DNA of 64,000 bases, taken from positions 18,814,837 to 18,878,836 of the forward strand of contig NC_087073.1 of assembly GCF_026151205.1 (NCBI RefSeq), written 5' to 3'. Shown one piece after another: positions 32,100 through 63,223 of the stretch. Each line of letters starts with the position of its first letter. Position 1 is the first letter of the stretch. Source of the DNA: Bolinopsis microptera (lineage: Eukaryota > Ctenophora > Tentaculata > Lobata > Bolinopsidae). The notes beneath the pieces were generated by a model. It was not told where the DNA came from, ran no database searches, and saw only the letters and a program-made list of their open reading frames with translations. Made by a program: the position numbers and the translations under genes.

Positions 32100-33309
32100 T
32101 CCTATCCCTCGTAGCCTTGAACAGAATCAATTACCACGTTGAAATGTACACTGGACCTTGGCAGGCGGCATACAAGCAGGGTCGCAGTTGTGCTGACCTG
32201 GTATAGTCTCAGAGAATGTTGACATCAGTGGTTACCAGGCGCGAGTTTGAGTATAGTAAAATCAACATTGACATGACCGCTGCGTTTAATACTATCCGCA
32301 GACAGACCATCATCAACGACCTCATTGATGCAGGATGCTCTAGAGACGACATTCGCCTAGTTCAGTACCTCCTCTCAAATACAAAGCTCAAGATGACGGT
32401 CAACAGATCTGAGTCTGGTGAATTTGTGATTAATATTGGCGCTTACCAGGGAGACAGTCTGGCAGGTAAAGTGTTTACATTGACCCTTGCCGGTGCCCTG
32501 AATCACATCAGAGCCGTGATCAGTGTCACGATTCCTAGACCGAACCCCCCAGTCTCTGATAGAGGCCTCCCGTTAGAGTCCGCCTATGCTGACGATGCTA
32601 AGCTTCTGAGTGAAGATGGTCAGAGCCTGGTGAAGATACTAGAGATTGCCAGTGATATACTAAAGGATTGGAGTCTCTTTGTTAACGAATCAAAGACGGT
32701 GTTTACAAGAGTGTATTTGGCAGATACAGATGCTTTAGATGCCCATGGCAATAAAATTAGAGGAGATGAAGAGTGGCGAGAGTCAGTGCTATTAGGATCA
32801 AAGCTCTGCTCAGAAAGAGATATTGTCAACAGACGCAACAAAGCCAATGTTGCCTTCTACACCTACAAGAAAGTCTGGTTGAATAGTTCTATTCAGATCA
32901 GTGAGAGTAGAACGCTGAAGCTGTACGAAGCTCTTGTCACTTCAGTGTTGTTGTATAACTGTAGCAGCTGGGCTGTTCCTGAAACCGTAATGGCATCTGT
33001 CGACGTTCTTCAAAGGAAGCATCTGAGACAGATAATCAACACCTATTGGCCTACGGTTATCAGTAACGAGAATTGATATAAAAGATGTAATGTCAGACCC
33101 CTTACTGAAAGGATCAAGAAAGCAAGATGGAAGATGCTTGGGCACGTTCTCAGAAGCGGTGATGACACTCCCGCCTTCTTATCTTTCAGATTTGCATGTT
33201 TTGACTACAAAGGAAGGAGGGGCAGACCTCGTTCAAATTTATTTGATTTATTATTAAAAGACATAATGACAAAACAAATTATTGTGATTGTAAATAAAAG
33301 ATTTAGTTA
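32100..33309 (+). pseudogene. LINE reverse transcriptase fragment with nonsense codons
   Basis: Part of a non-LTR retrotransposon ORF2. Motifs in order: QAAYKQGRSCADLV, INIDMTAAFNTIRR, GAYQGDSLAGKVF, the catalytic AYADDAKLL, and a C-terminal KARWKMLGHVLRSGDD. The long open part is 32216-33076. A TAG near 32201, just upstream of the open part, and a TGA at 33074-33076 both interrupt otherwise continuous similarity; each fits a Trp codon change. The frame continues after the second stop to TAA near 33309. No endonuclease domain is seen, so it is 5'-truncated. Clade not determined. Confidence 0.82.
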
Positions 33310-33939
33310 ATTAAGTAATTTCAACGATTTAGTGTACAAAGCTCATGATAGACGTCTTTGGAGAAGTTATGGGTGAGTCGAGACTACTCGGCCACTCGAT
33401 TTTATGATTTAATTTCTATTATCTTGTGCTTGCTGTAAATAGTCGATTAATTTAATAATATAAGTATATATAAAGCCATGTGTATACGCGTACTGCTTCG
33501 GCGGTCGCGCGCTACTGCAAGCGAGAGGGCTCTGGTTAGAGCAATGGCGCGGCGAGAGCCACGAAACACAAAACAACCGCGCACTCGTGCGCGGCGTGTC
33601 TACTATACAACGTGTGACAACGCAATGGACAAAGTAAGTTGTAAGTGTGCGCATGCCGCACAAGTCCACTAAATAAATTTATTTCATTAACTTGGCTTGC
33701 AGTTTTCAGTTTAATGATAATAGTTGCTTGTCTATGGTCTAGCTTATCTCACTGATTAGAATTAGAAGATTAAATAAAAGTGACAAGCGAAGAAAAAATA
33801 CGCTTGCAGATGATATGCAAGATGCAATTTTACGAGAGCTTTATCACTGATATATTTGCTCTATCTAGAGCCCTTGAAGTGGCGCGCGCCCGCCTCCCGG
33901 CGGTAAAAAGAACTTTTCTTAACTTGTGAAACAAGCTTG
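33310..33939. other. Intergenic, locally CpG-rich
   Basis: 33478-33672 is unusually GC- and CpG-rich for this window (CGCGTACTGCTTCGGCGGTC and similar) but shows no convincing exon or RNA gene. The rest is AT-rich. Confidence 0.45.
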
Positions 33940-35046
33940 TAGGTTTATGACCTACCAGGACGCGCGCCGAGTTGGACTCGTCGAACAAATATTTTACGAG
34001 TATCCAGTATCACCTGTTAAAAACAAGCGCGCCCACAGTGGCGCTCGAAGCCGAAAGCACATGGTTGATGGTTAGGTGAACTGCTTTATCAGTATTATAT
34101 GTCATATGTTCAATGTCATAGCGCGTGCTCGGATCCACCATGATAAAAATACGTTAACGGGTGATACTCGTAAAATATTTGCTTCGGAGTATCGCATTCG
34201 GCATTACTGATGGGCGGCGGTCTCAAATAAAGACCGTCGACGAGTCCAACTCGGCCCGCCTCCTGGTAGGTTATAAACCTACAAAAAATACGTAACAGGT
34301 TTCATGTCATTAGTAGCGCGATGCACTACTGGGCCGCGCATCAAATAATTCTTCTCGCAACCACGGCTCTTACTAAATCGCTCGCCCAAAATTTCTCGTG
34401 ACTTTGGTTTTTTTGGTTTTGCAGCCGTACAAAACGGTTTTACATAAACCCTAATCCCAACCCTAACCCTAACCATTACCCCGAAGCTATCCATAATCTT
34501 AACCACAACCCTATCCCTAAATAATCGAATTCACGTTTTACTAGCCTGTCACGTGACCAAAACGGTTTTTGCCCATAACTGCCCAGGGAAGCATTTTAAC
34601 CCTACTATACGTCATGGGGGGTGATTCGGAATCAGCGTCCGAAAATACACCGATCTAGATCAATTCCATGCCTAAAGGGCCTTTTCACAAGAATTTTCTT
34701 AAAATTTGGGCGAGCGATTTAGTAGGAGCGCGCAACCACAGATCGGCGAGATGCACCACTGGGCCTTACCTCACCGAGCTGTGAAGGATTGACATCGTGA
34801 ATCAAGTAATAATGGGTGCAGGGTGATATTCGTAAAATATTTGTTTCAAGACCGTCGACGAGTTCAACTCGGTGCGCGTCTTAGTAGGTTATAAACCCAC
34901 AAAAATACATATATATTTAGCTAGCAAGGTTTCCTGTTTACTCCTTATATTACCTGTGTTGCATTACATTTGTAGGTTTATAACCAACCAAGACGCGCAC
35001 CGAGTTGGACTCGTCGACGGTCTTTATTTGAGACCGCCGCCTATAC
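33940..35046. repeat. Cluster of four inverted short repeat copies
   Basis: A unit with TAGGTTTATAACC, GGACGCGC, GAGTTGGACTCGTCGACG and a GGTCTTTATTTGAGACC hairpin occurs as plus copies at 33940-34006 and 34973-35046 and minus copies at about 34155-34283 and 34821-34902. Copies 3 and 4 face each other and could form a hairpin. Between them AAATCGCTCGCCCAAAATTT (34375) pairs with AAAATTTGGGCGAGCGATTT (34698). This looks like a foldback/MITE family in several states of nesting. Confidence 0.7.
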
Positions 35047-36675
35047 TAGTAATATAGTACTATACTAGTAATGCGGTACTCCGAAGCAAAAAGTATAAAA
35101 TCAAAACAATTTATTGAGGATTAAATGATAAAACAGAACAAAATTCAAATACATTTTAATTGTGCATTACTTATATAGTCAGAACCAAATCATCTGAAGA
35201 AAACATTCTAATAACACACGACAGTTACAAGATACAGGGGTCTGGTGCTTTATGTTATATAATTCACTTGCTTTTAATTAATAAAATATTTAACCGGTCA
35301 ATCCAGTCATCTTATGCGTTATGGAAAATCGTGAAAAACGAATCCTGCAGCAATAAGTTACTATGAAAACTAAATACAACTCAAACAGAATTCATAATCT
35401 CGCTCGTGATAGTTCACTTTACCGGTCATCGTCAATCCCACCTTATTTGCGACCAACAATTCGTAGATACCACTTATTGGACAGTGTACAGCTAGTGGAC
35501 TGCTTCTGCTTCATTTCAGACTCATGTTACACACTCGCAAATCCTCTGACAATTCTGAAAAGAGAAATAAAATAATTTCAGACGTTCAGATTGTTTACCA
35601 AGGGAAGATGATGAAACAGGATCCCCAGCCCGAGCTATGCTGTATGCAAAATAAAATTTAACATTATATAAATGTATACACGTGTTTTGAACGTATGGGG
35701 CCCATGAAAAATAACTTTGCTCGTACATGAGATGCTAGTGTATTACATCAAATAATTTGTCAACTCTGAGCCACATTTTTAGTCAGGTTTTGACAGACAG
35801 TTTCTAGAATTTGAGACTAAGATAAGCAAGATCAGATCGGGCTGGGGCGCAGATGCCTGTTACTATTAAAGGTTTCAAACATCCAGGACTCTATTATCTA
35901 ACCCAGCCCGAAACAATAAGACTGACTCCCACTACCCAGTTGCAGAAGAATTCCAACCATCTGCACTTAGCAGAGTGTGACGACAGCTCACATCTCACTA
36001 GCAAGTGGTGGGTTATGTCAATCATACTTTCGCACAAGATACAAGAAAGTGTAACGTGAATGGTGCTAAGATTTGGTCTATCTGTTTATATTGTTCTATT
36101 AACAACTTTTTAAAATAACAGCTCAGATGTGGAAAGAGCTGGTAGGCTTTGATGTTGCAAGTCCAAAGTCTCCAGACATTTGATGCCGCTATTTCATTGC
36201 GTTCAATTAATCGAGAAATATGAAAATTCACGTACGTCCGCAAAGCGGCATCTGCAGAAACTAGAAACTCTATAAGAACGGTTTCGCGCGTTACGCAAAA
36301 CAGGAAATTTACAGATTTACAGATGTTGAACAGCGGCGAGTTTAACAGCGGTGGGTTTAACATAGGCCAGCTTCACGAACGATCATAATTTGTCTACAAA
36401 CTGTCATCAAATGACAAGAGCGCTTTGGTGAATGACCACACAGACTGTATCTCGTTGCAGGGGACACTTAATTAGTGAAAGCGGGGGAAATGGAGCCGGT
36501 GAAATGAAATTGAGAATGGAACTGGTCACTGGTGCACACTAAATTGTTGTGCACAAATTTTGACAACAAACCGTTAAAATATCCGTACAAGATGGTGTGA
36601 TAAATGGTAATTTATCAATTAACTAACAGGACGTACCTGTATAACATAAACAATATGGACTAAGTTGAACTCCGG
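35047..36675. other. Intergenic, 3' side of CELF, no gene seen
   Basis: AT-rich. ORFs of 60-110 codons occur on both strands but lack splice signals, recognisable domains or conserved residues. Probably includes the CELF 3' UTR at its right end. Confidence 0.5.
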
Positions 36676-55778
<19,103 letters not shown>

Positions 55779-57134
55779 TTTGCAGTGTGTTATAGCTAGA
55801 ATATATTTATGGTAAGTATTTCGATTGCTGTAATCATATCATTAGTCATGACCTTCAAAGATGGCATAATTTTATAAATAGAATAAATGTCGAAAACCTA
55901 AGGACAAGTAAAATGTACATACAAACTTGAGTAGTGAATAGTTACCATAAATAAATGACAAACTTCACTTTTAGCTATAAATAGATGAATAATATCTCGT
56001 ACCCAATCCATAATGTGCTTCGAAAATACAAAGAAAATAAGACAAATGCAGATGTTTCGGGGCAGATCTATGTCCCATTTATGGTCATGTAATATCCCTG
56101 TAGGAACGTTATTTTCACATTGAGTCACATTGTTGTGATCATGTTTACAGTTGGAAAGGGAAACTGGTTTTTTTTTTCAGATAAAGGAAACTGTTCACCC
56201 TTTTGATGTTACTACACCATATTAATTTTCTCAGCTAATGTATCTAATTGTAGTTGTAAAAATAGTTTTTTATGGTTATAATACCAATGATCAAAAGTAC
56301 AAGTCGACTGAATCAATACGATTTCTGAAATGCTTTTAAAAAAATGTGATCAATTTATAATACAGTGACGGTACTATTTTAAGGTATGGGGCATTGGGAA
56401 TATAACCCAAGTGCAGACCAATAGAGCTCCAGTGTTTCATCTAAAATTTTTGGATACAATCCTAAAAATTTGATGAAACAGTGTTTTATCTTGGACCAAA
56501 TTTAAGTATGTTTGTGATCCCATCAATACCTGAAATGGACATGACATGTTGAGAGGATACCCATTATCCATCTTAGTTAAAGAAATTGTGATGTACACAT
56601 TTTACACCAATATTTAAAAATGCAATGGCTTACTAGTCATACTTTAAAAAGACTAACAGTCGATGGACAAGAAAACTCTTTTAATTTGCTTCTGTATAAA
56701 CAAGAAAAGAAACTTTGCTAACTAGAAGTGTGATACTTAGACAAGCCAGACTAGAGTATTGGTGTCTTGGGTCCAGGAAGGGTGATCTCACTGATTGATC
56801 ACAATGTGAAGGAATTCTTCAACTGGATTGATTTAGAGAAAGCTGCACCCTCTCATTAACTCAAGTGTATTTTCTTGTGACCAGTTTTGCCTTTGTCTCT
56901 GATGAAGAATTGACATCCAACATAAGAAAAAAGCAATGTGATCTTGATCATATACCTATTGAAATTCTGTTCAAGTGTGTGCCTAAATTATTTTCACTTT
57001 TGTCATACATAGGATATACCAAGCAAGTATAATAAAACAAAAGTTAATAAAACAAAAGTTAAATTTATTACCAATTATTCAATCAATACATATCATAAAT
57101 TCTAATATTGGAAACACAATGCAGAATGGATGTC
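55779..57134. other. 5' flank of CELF, no coding exon seen
   Basis: AT-rich. It may contain CELF 5' UTR exons or promoter, which cannot be told from sequence. A 76-codon minus ORF at 55898-56128 has no support. Confidence 0.5.
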
Positions 57135-60052
57135 TTAAGGGGGCAGGGGGGGGGGGGTCTTCATGGAAATTTTCTCAAAATCGACTTTTTAGTTGTTTCT
57201 GATAGAGGGGGGGTGATATCTATCAGATGCTTTTAATCCAATAGAAAAATATTGTTCCTAGCCGAAATTATCGCCGGTAAAAGGTCAGCGCTTGTGTGTA
57301 ATTGTATTGCGCGAGCGATTTTTGATCGCGTGCCCTGAAAATCGAGTCTAAAAATCTATCTTCTCCTACATTTTTTGAGCAATCACCCTCAAACTTTCAG
57401 GATATGTTCTAAGGATCATTTAGAAGGGATTGTCAAGGCAAAATTTTGAGATAGGCCTTTAAACATTTTTTATTCGATTTTAAAAATCTTGGACCTCGAA
57501 AAATCGTCAAAAAACCAGGTTTTTCTTATAGTCAGCCAATTGGCCATTGCTAAAATTGAATGTAATTTATTCAATATTTTATTTTATCTTTTTGTTATTG
57601 AGGCCATGAGTTGTGACCACTTGAAGGAACTTGTAATTGGACGATTGCAAGTTCGAGACCCAGAGTCCAAGTAGGTGCCTTGTACACTTTAAGGTCTTCT
57701 TGCAATGCCTGCGTCCGACTAAGCAGAATGATCAGGAACTTAGTGAATCTTCTAAAATTATTATTGCAATTAGGTACTAGACAATAACATAATCCCACCT
57801 TGTGGACCTATCACACTATTACAAGGTTAAGAAAAAGCTGGTTTGAATCTAATTTAGATTGTAGAAAATTTAAATTAAAACGAAAATGTCGTAAAAATTT
57901 TGGAGAATAAGTTCAATCTCATACCAAACTGGGGACTTAAAAACGATAGGGGGAATCCATGATTGAGAGCAGGTGGAGAGGGAATCTGCCAAAAGATCTC
58001 GAACATTCAGTACACAGTACATGTAGAGCACTGCACTGTATTATATATTGTACATTATTTAGGAGCAGTGCATATGTATGAGCCGTAGAGGCTAAGGCCT
58101 GATGGCGATGTGTGATTTGAATATTAAATTGCACGCTTAAGGGCCATCTCAAATTGCACTCACACCTGTGGGAGCTCATGAACATTAAACACGATCAAGT
58201 TGTAAGTAAAACAACGATTCGAAATCTTATAAAGGTTGGGTCAAATTCAACTAATTAATTTAAAATATGAAAATGATGATTATAATATAAAAATCAATTC
58301 GGCTGAACCAACACATAGCAGGAACCACCTTAACGCCGTCGAAATTGTGTGCACATGTATTAAACATCAAAGTGCACTGTAAACGAGATCGAAGTACATT
58401 TAAAGATAGCAACAACAATGACACCAAAATCTGTAAGCACGAACACCTCATAATGAAGTCGAACCAATTTTAGTGTAGCGCTCGATTTTTAAAGTGTGGT
58501 GTGCTGAGCTGGTGTATACCATATACGTACGAGAATTAGCGCGGCGCCAAAGTTTTTCATTTATTCTTTTTATATATTATTATATATCATAGCTGTGTTA
58601 TCAATTTGGCTTGGATTTATATTTTTAATGATTTATTTTAGACGTACGTGTATTCTGACACAGTTGACATTAAATATGGCATTATGGGATTTAGATTACA
58701 TTACAAAATGTGAATTCTGATTCATGAATGATGAAGTACCATTGTTTTCTAAAGAGTGTGAGCTTTTTCACATTACCAAATTTGTCTGCATGATACATTT
58801 TTGAAATGAATAGTGAGTTTCATGCAGTGGTACAATATTTAATGACGCGCGGCTTTTGGAGCTACAGGGAACGTGTCAAAGTGGCGTAATTTGACAAAAT
58901 TCATTAATTTTCGTCGTATCATTTTGTCATATTTTTGGTTTATGGAATGGGATCCTTTTAAAAATTCGTAAGGACCTTCTAATTGTAAAATATAAACTTT
59001 CCGAAAAACTTGGTAAATAAATGTTTGATGATTAAATATGCCCAAACGTTTTTGGGAAGTTTTTTTTGTAAGTCTATCAGTAAGCTAACCAATTTTTGTT
59101 ATAATTGGATCGAGGGAAAGTTATATTACCAATTACTCAATATGTAATTGTTTCAAGAATTTTTGAATTAATTTTGCTGGCCGAAATTAGCTTTAAAAAC
59201 CATCCTAAAGTCGGTACGAGCGGCTCACTGTCGATGACGCATGTCCAAATTGTAGTTGTGTGTGGTGCTGTATTGACTAAAAATTATTGGTAGCAATGAA
59301 TTGTGCTCTGCCAATTGCAACACTTAAAATTTGATTGTGCTCTTCCTATTGCATCACTGAATTTCTCCGGGAAAATTTTGGAATTTGGCCGCCAAATTTT
59401 TTTGGAGGCCTAAATCAAAAATCTGTTCTCAAACTAAGGTGGAAATGCGATTTCGAGTCGATTCCGAAAATTTCATGGAAAAATTTTGAAAACTGATTGA
59501 GTTGTTACAATTTTAATGAGATCAATTCCGCGAATATCGCGAACCAAGATATGGGCAATTTAGTTCATTTTTTGTGGTCTTTTCGCCTTAGTATCCACAT
59601 TTAAACAGATATAAAGCTATAACTTACAGAGAATATGTAGTTTAGGCTTACCTTTCATATAAAGTAAGTTTCAGTGAAAAATATTGATATTTGACCAATT
59701 TATGGGACGAAATCTACCAAATTTGGTGCGTATGCCCAAATATGGGCATATGGTTTTTGGCTCATAACTCAGTCATTTTTTGTCCAATCTTGATGAAATT
59801 TCATATACGAGTTCAGGAGACCACTAGCTACAAGTAGAGCACCTAAAATTTGGGTTTTGGGCATGTTCAGAGTATTTGGCTAAATTGGGCCTAATTTGGA
59901 CCAAATATAGGCGTGGCTGCCCCGCGGGCACCGTTTGGCGGTTGGGGTCCGGGACCCCCTCAAAAGTTCGGTCACTGGTCCTAGTTTGTTGGTCAACTGC
60001 TATCTCGAAATCAAGTTTCACAAAAATATATCCATTGGCCCCCCCCCCTTAA
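57135..60052. mobile_element. Candidate 2.9-kb TTAA-bounded element with G-run ends
   Basis: Left end TTAAGGGGGCAGGGGGG (57135) and right end GGCCCCCCCCCCTTAA (to 60052) are inverted at their tips and both include TTAA, the target used by piggyBac-like elements. The first ~230 bp are repeated at 26473 in another context, which supports a mobile origin. No transposase ORF; interior AT-rich, so non-autonomous if real. Inverted similarity beyond the G-run is not visible, so the right boundary is uncertain. Confidence 0.5.
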
Positions 60053-61194
60053 GATTAGTAAACCTGCACTTGCATTGTATTTATAAAAACTAGAAATTAG
60101 GCTTCACGGTAAAATGGAGAAGCAGGCTGATCTTGGAGAGAGCAGACCGTAAAGTTTACGCACCCACCAGAGCTACCTACCTACCCCAGTTGTTCTTTTT
60201 GGTTTATCAGCTTGTATTGTTATATTTATGGACCCCAAGTCACCAGTCACCACACTAAGAAGGAGTATGTAAAAAAATAATAAGTTAAGTTAATATCATC
60301 ATATCAGTTTAAAACAGTAAGAGTTAAGTTGAGGATTGAATTTCCTAGTTAATTTAATGGTTTAAGGACACGTTCATTGAAGTTTGAGGATATTGGTAAA
60401 TATTAGTGACCCTACTAAATGGCACGATGATGTAAAATGTGTCACACTATAAAACTATATAAACCCTCAATGGTTAGGATAATCGTTTCATCCTCTAGAT
60501 AAATTTTGTCGCATAACGATATCTTTATCAGACGATAAGATATCGCTTAAATGCGGCCGGCAGTGAGTTGTAAACTTTGTCACACTATAAAAATGTGACA
60601 GAGTTTATATGGACCCCTTGTTGCCGTGTTTGACCAAATTTTCGAATTTAAAATTTATAGGATAGTTGCATATGACTATTATCTACATATTTAGCGACTT
60701 TTTTCGTTAAATGGTAGCACCATGTGAACTCCGTCACACATTTAAGAAATTTATATGAGGGATGTTTATGACATCCTGACAAGAAATGCCGAATAGTCTA
60801 GCATTATTTTGTGAGCTGAATGTGTTTGGAATTGTTCACATATTTCATTGTTATAGGCAAATACAAATACAGAAGGCAGAAATAGGTAAATTTAGTCACA
60901 TAAATTTGTATGATATCTCAACATGTGTGAAATCGAGTAAATATTAGTATACCAACTTAAACACCCTATATTATGTACTATGGATCAATTAACAATATTT
61001 CAACCATACGCCGGTCACATAAATTATTATATGGCAGTGATATGTTAACATTGGCAAAATTTCAACACATGAACAGGGTAAAAATTTGTAAATTTCGTCA
61101 CAAAAAAAATATTATAACTTTATTTGCTCCGTGTTAGCAAAATAACTAATTTATCGACATAGTGATGGTGATAAAGTAACATTATATACTAATT

Positions 61195-62165
61195 GAGGTA
61201 TGATTCTTCAAAATAGGGGCAAGAAATGTAAATTTCGTCACATCAGCCATAGCATTAGTTAGATAGATTTTCTTTCATATCAACTGCCCTTATTATAGCT
61301 AGAATGGATTTATACAGGAAATATAGAAACCCATGCCCATTTTTCATCACATTGAAATTATACTGTTGGGGCAGGAAAAGTAAATTTCGTCACATTTCAG
61401 TAAATAAGTGATATCAAACTGAGCATTGTTAAACTTGGGTTCTGATTTGCTAAAAAAAACCAACCAATAATTCCTGGAAGAAAATTGAATTTTAACTGAG
61501 GTATGGTTCTTTAAAATAGGGGCAAGAAATGTAAATTTCGTCACATACGTAATTTTAAAATTTAGATAGATTTTATTTCCTACCAATAGTCCTTATTATA
61601 GTCGGAATGGATTTATACAAGAAATGTAGAAACCCATGCCAATTTTTCATCACATTGAAACTATACTGTTGGGGCAGGAAAAGTGAATTTCGTCACATTT
61701 CAGTAACTTAGTAAATAAAACTCAGCATTGTTAAACTTGAGTTCTAATTTGCTGAACAATAACCAACCAATAATTCCTGGAAGAAAATTGAATTTTAACC
61801 GAGGTATGGTTCTTCAAAATAGGGGCAAGAAATGTAAATTTCGTCACATACGTCATTATAAAATTTAGATAGATTTTCTTTCATATCAATAGTCCTTATT
61901 ATAGTTAAAATGGATTTATACAGGAAATATAGAAACCCATGCCAATTTTTCATCACATTGAAATTATACTGTTGGGGCAGGAAAAGTAAATTTCGTCACA
62001 TTTCAGTAACTTAGTGAAATTAAACTCAGCATTGTTAAACTTGAGTTCTATTTTGCTGAACAATAACCAACCAATAATTCCTGAATTCTAACCGAGGTAT
62101 GGTTCTTCAAAATAGGGTCAAAAAATGTAAATTTCGTCACATACGAGTACGTCATTGTAAAATTT
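61195..62165. repeat. ~305-bp tandem repeat, about three copies
   Basis: Each unit has two GTAAATTTCGTCACA words ~150 bp apart, with GGATTTATACAGGAAATATA, ATACTGTTGGGGCAGGAAAA and AGGTATGGTTCTTCAAAATA between them. Copies differ by substitutions and small indels. Confidence 0.9.
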
Positions 62166-62307
62166 AGATACAATTTCTTTCGCGTGAACAGTCCTAATTA
62201 CAGTCCGAAATGATTAATACAGAGATACAGGAAATATAAAAACCCCGGCCCATTTTATAATGTATGTAATAAGTTAATCACAGACTATTTCATTCTATAA
62301 TCATTGT

Positions 62308-62645
62308 TTCCAAATTTAACTTATTTACGATGTCATATCATTTTGTGACGATGTTTACATCAACTGCCCTATACTTGAACCAACTGTATCCGTGTATCGT
62401 CCTTATATAGAGTTTTCCCGCAAAATGTAATCTATTTACGATGTCGTATCATTTTGTGACGATGTTTACAACAACTGCCCTATACTTGAATAAACTGTAT
62501 CCGTGTATCGTCCTTATATAGATTTTCCCCGCAAAATGTAACCTATTTACGATGTCGTATCATTTTGTGACGATGTTTACATCAACTGCCCTATACTTGA
62601 ATCAACTGTATCCGTGTATCGTCCTTATATAGAGTTTTCCCGCCT
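62308..62645. repeat. ~116-bp tandem repeat, three copies
   Basis: Units contain TTTACGATGTCGTATCATTT, TGTGACGATGTTTACATCAA, CTGTATCCGTGTATCGTCCT and TATATAGAGTTTTCCCGC. Inside the TTAA element. Confidence 0.92.
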
Positions 62646-63223
62646 TCCAAACCAAAATCAGATATAAATGATTTCGGAAACTCACCCAGAATTTCAAATT
62701 CCATATAATGTGACAGAATTTACATCATTTCCCAATAACCAAGTGCATGTATTAGCTAACTTTTCAAAACAACATATTTTAGGGCTATGATTGGCAGAAA
62801 AACCCTCAAATAATGAGTTGAAAGGGTTTTGAGGACACCTCACAGTAGAAAAGAGGTCTCGTATACCGAGTGTGACAAAGTTTACGAAATATTGCCTTAA
62901 AGCCGTTCGATCCCTGCCCTTTAACCAATGTTGTATCATAATTGTTAGATTGACCTAATCTACTATATTTCAGACCAAGGAATGATAATTGGGCAGCTAT
63001 GGTAAACAATGTCACAAAAATGTGACATTTTTTACATTATAGTGCCTAAAAGCAATACATTTTATTTCTGAGCAGTGCATATGGGAGTATGGGTCACGTG
63101 GCTAATGTTCAGAACTTATGAACACGCTAGATTAATAGATGCTAAAATTAAGCCACTATCGTCGAAAACGCTATTTTAGAAATTTACCAATATCCTCAAA
63201 CTTCAATGAACATGTCCTTAAAC

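Larger units (their letters stand above)
60362..63221. mobile_element. 2.86-kb TTAA-flanked element with 42-bp inverted ends and internal repeats
   Basis: Arms 60360-60401 and 63182-63223 are inverted copies (GTTTAAGGACACGTTCATTG and onward to GATATTGGTAAAT) with one mismatch; TTAA is at 60362-60365 and 63218-63221. No ORF of note. The interior carries a GTAAATTTCGTCACA-like motif about 17 times and two families of tandem repeats. Probably a non-autonomous DNA transposon; piggyBac-type by the TTAA target, though the GGACA tip is not the usual piggyBac tip. Confidence 0.75.

Noticed and set aside
34448-34520. Telomere-like CCCTAACCCTAACC words
   Set aside because: Only two to three imperfect units; too short for an interstitial telomeric array.
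57600-57680. B-box-like GCAAGTTCGAGACCC suggesting a tRNA-derived SINE
   Set aside because: No matching A box at the right distance and no cloverleaf; not enough for an RNA gene.
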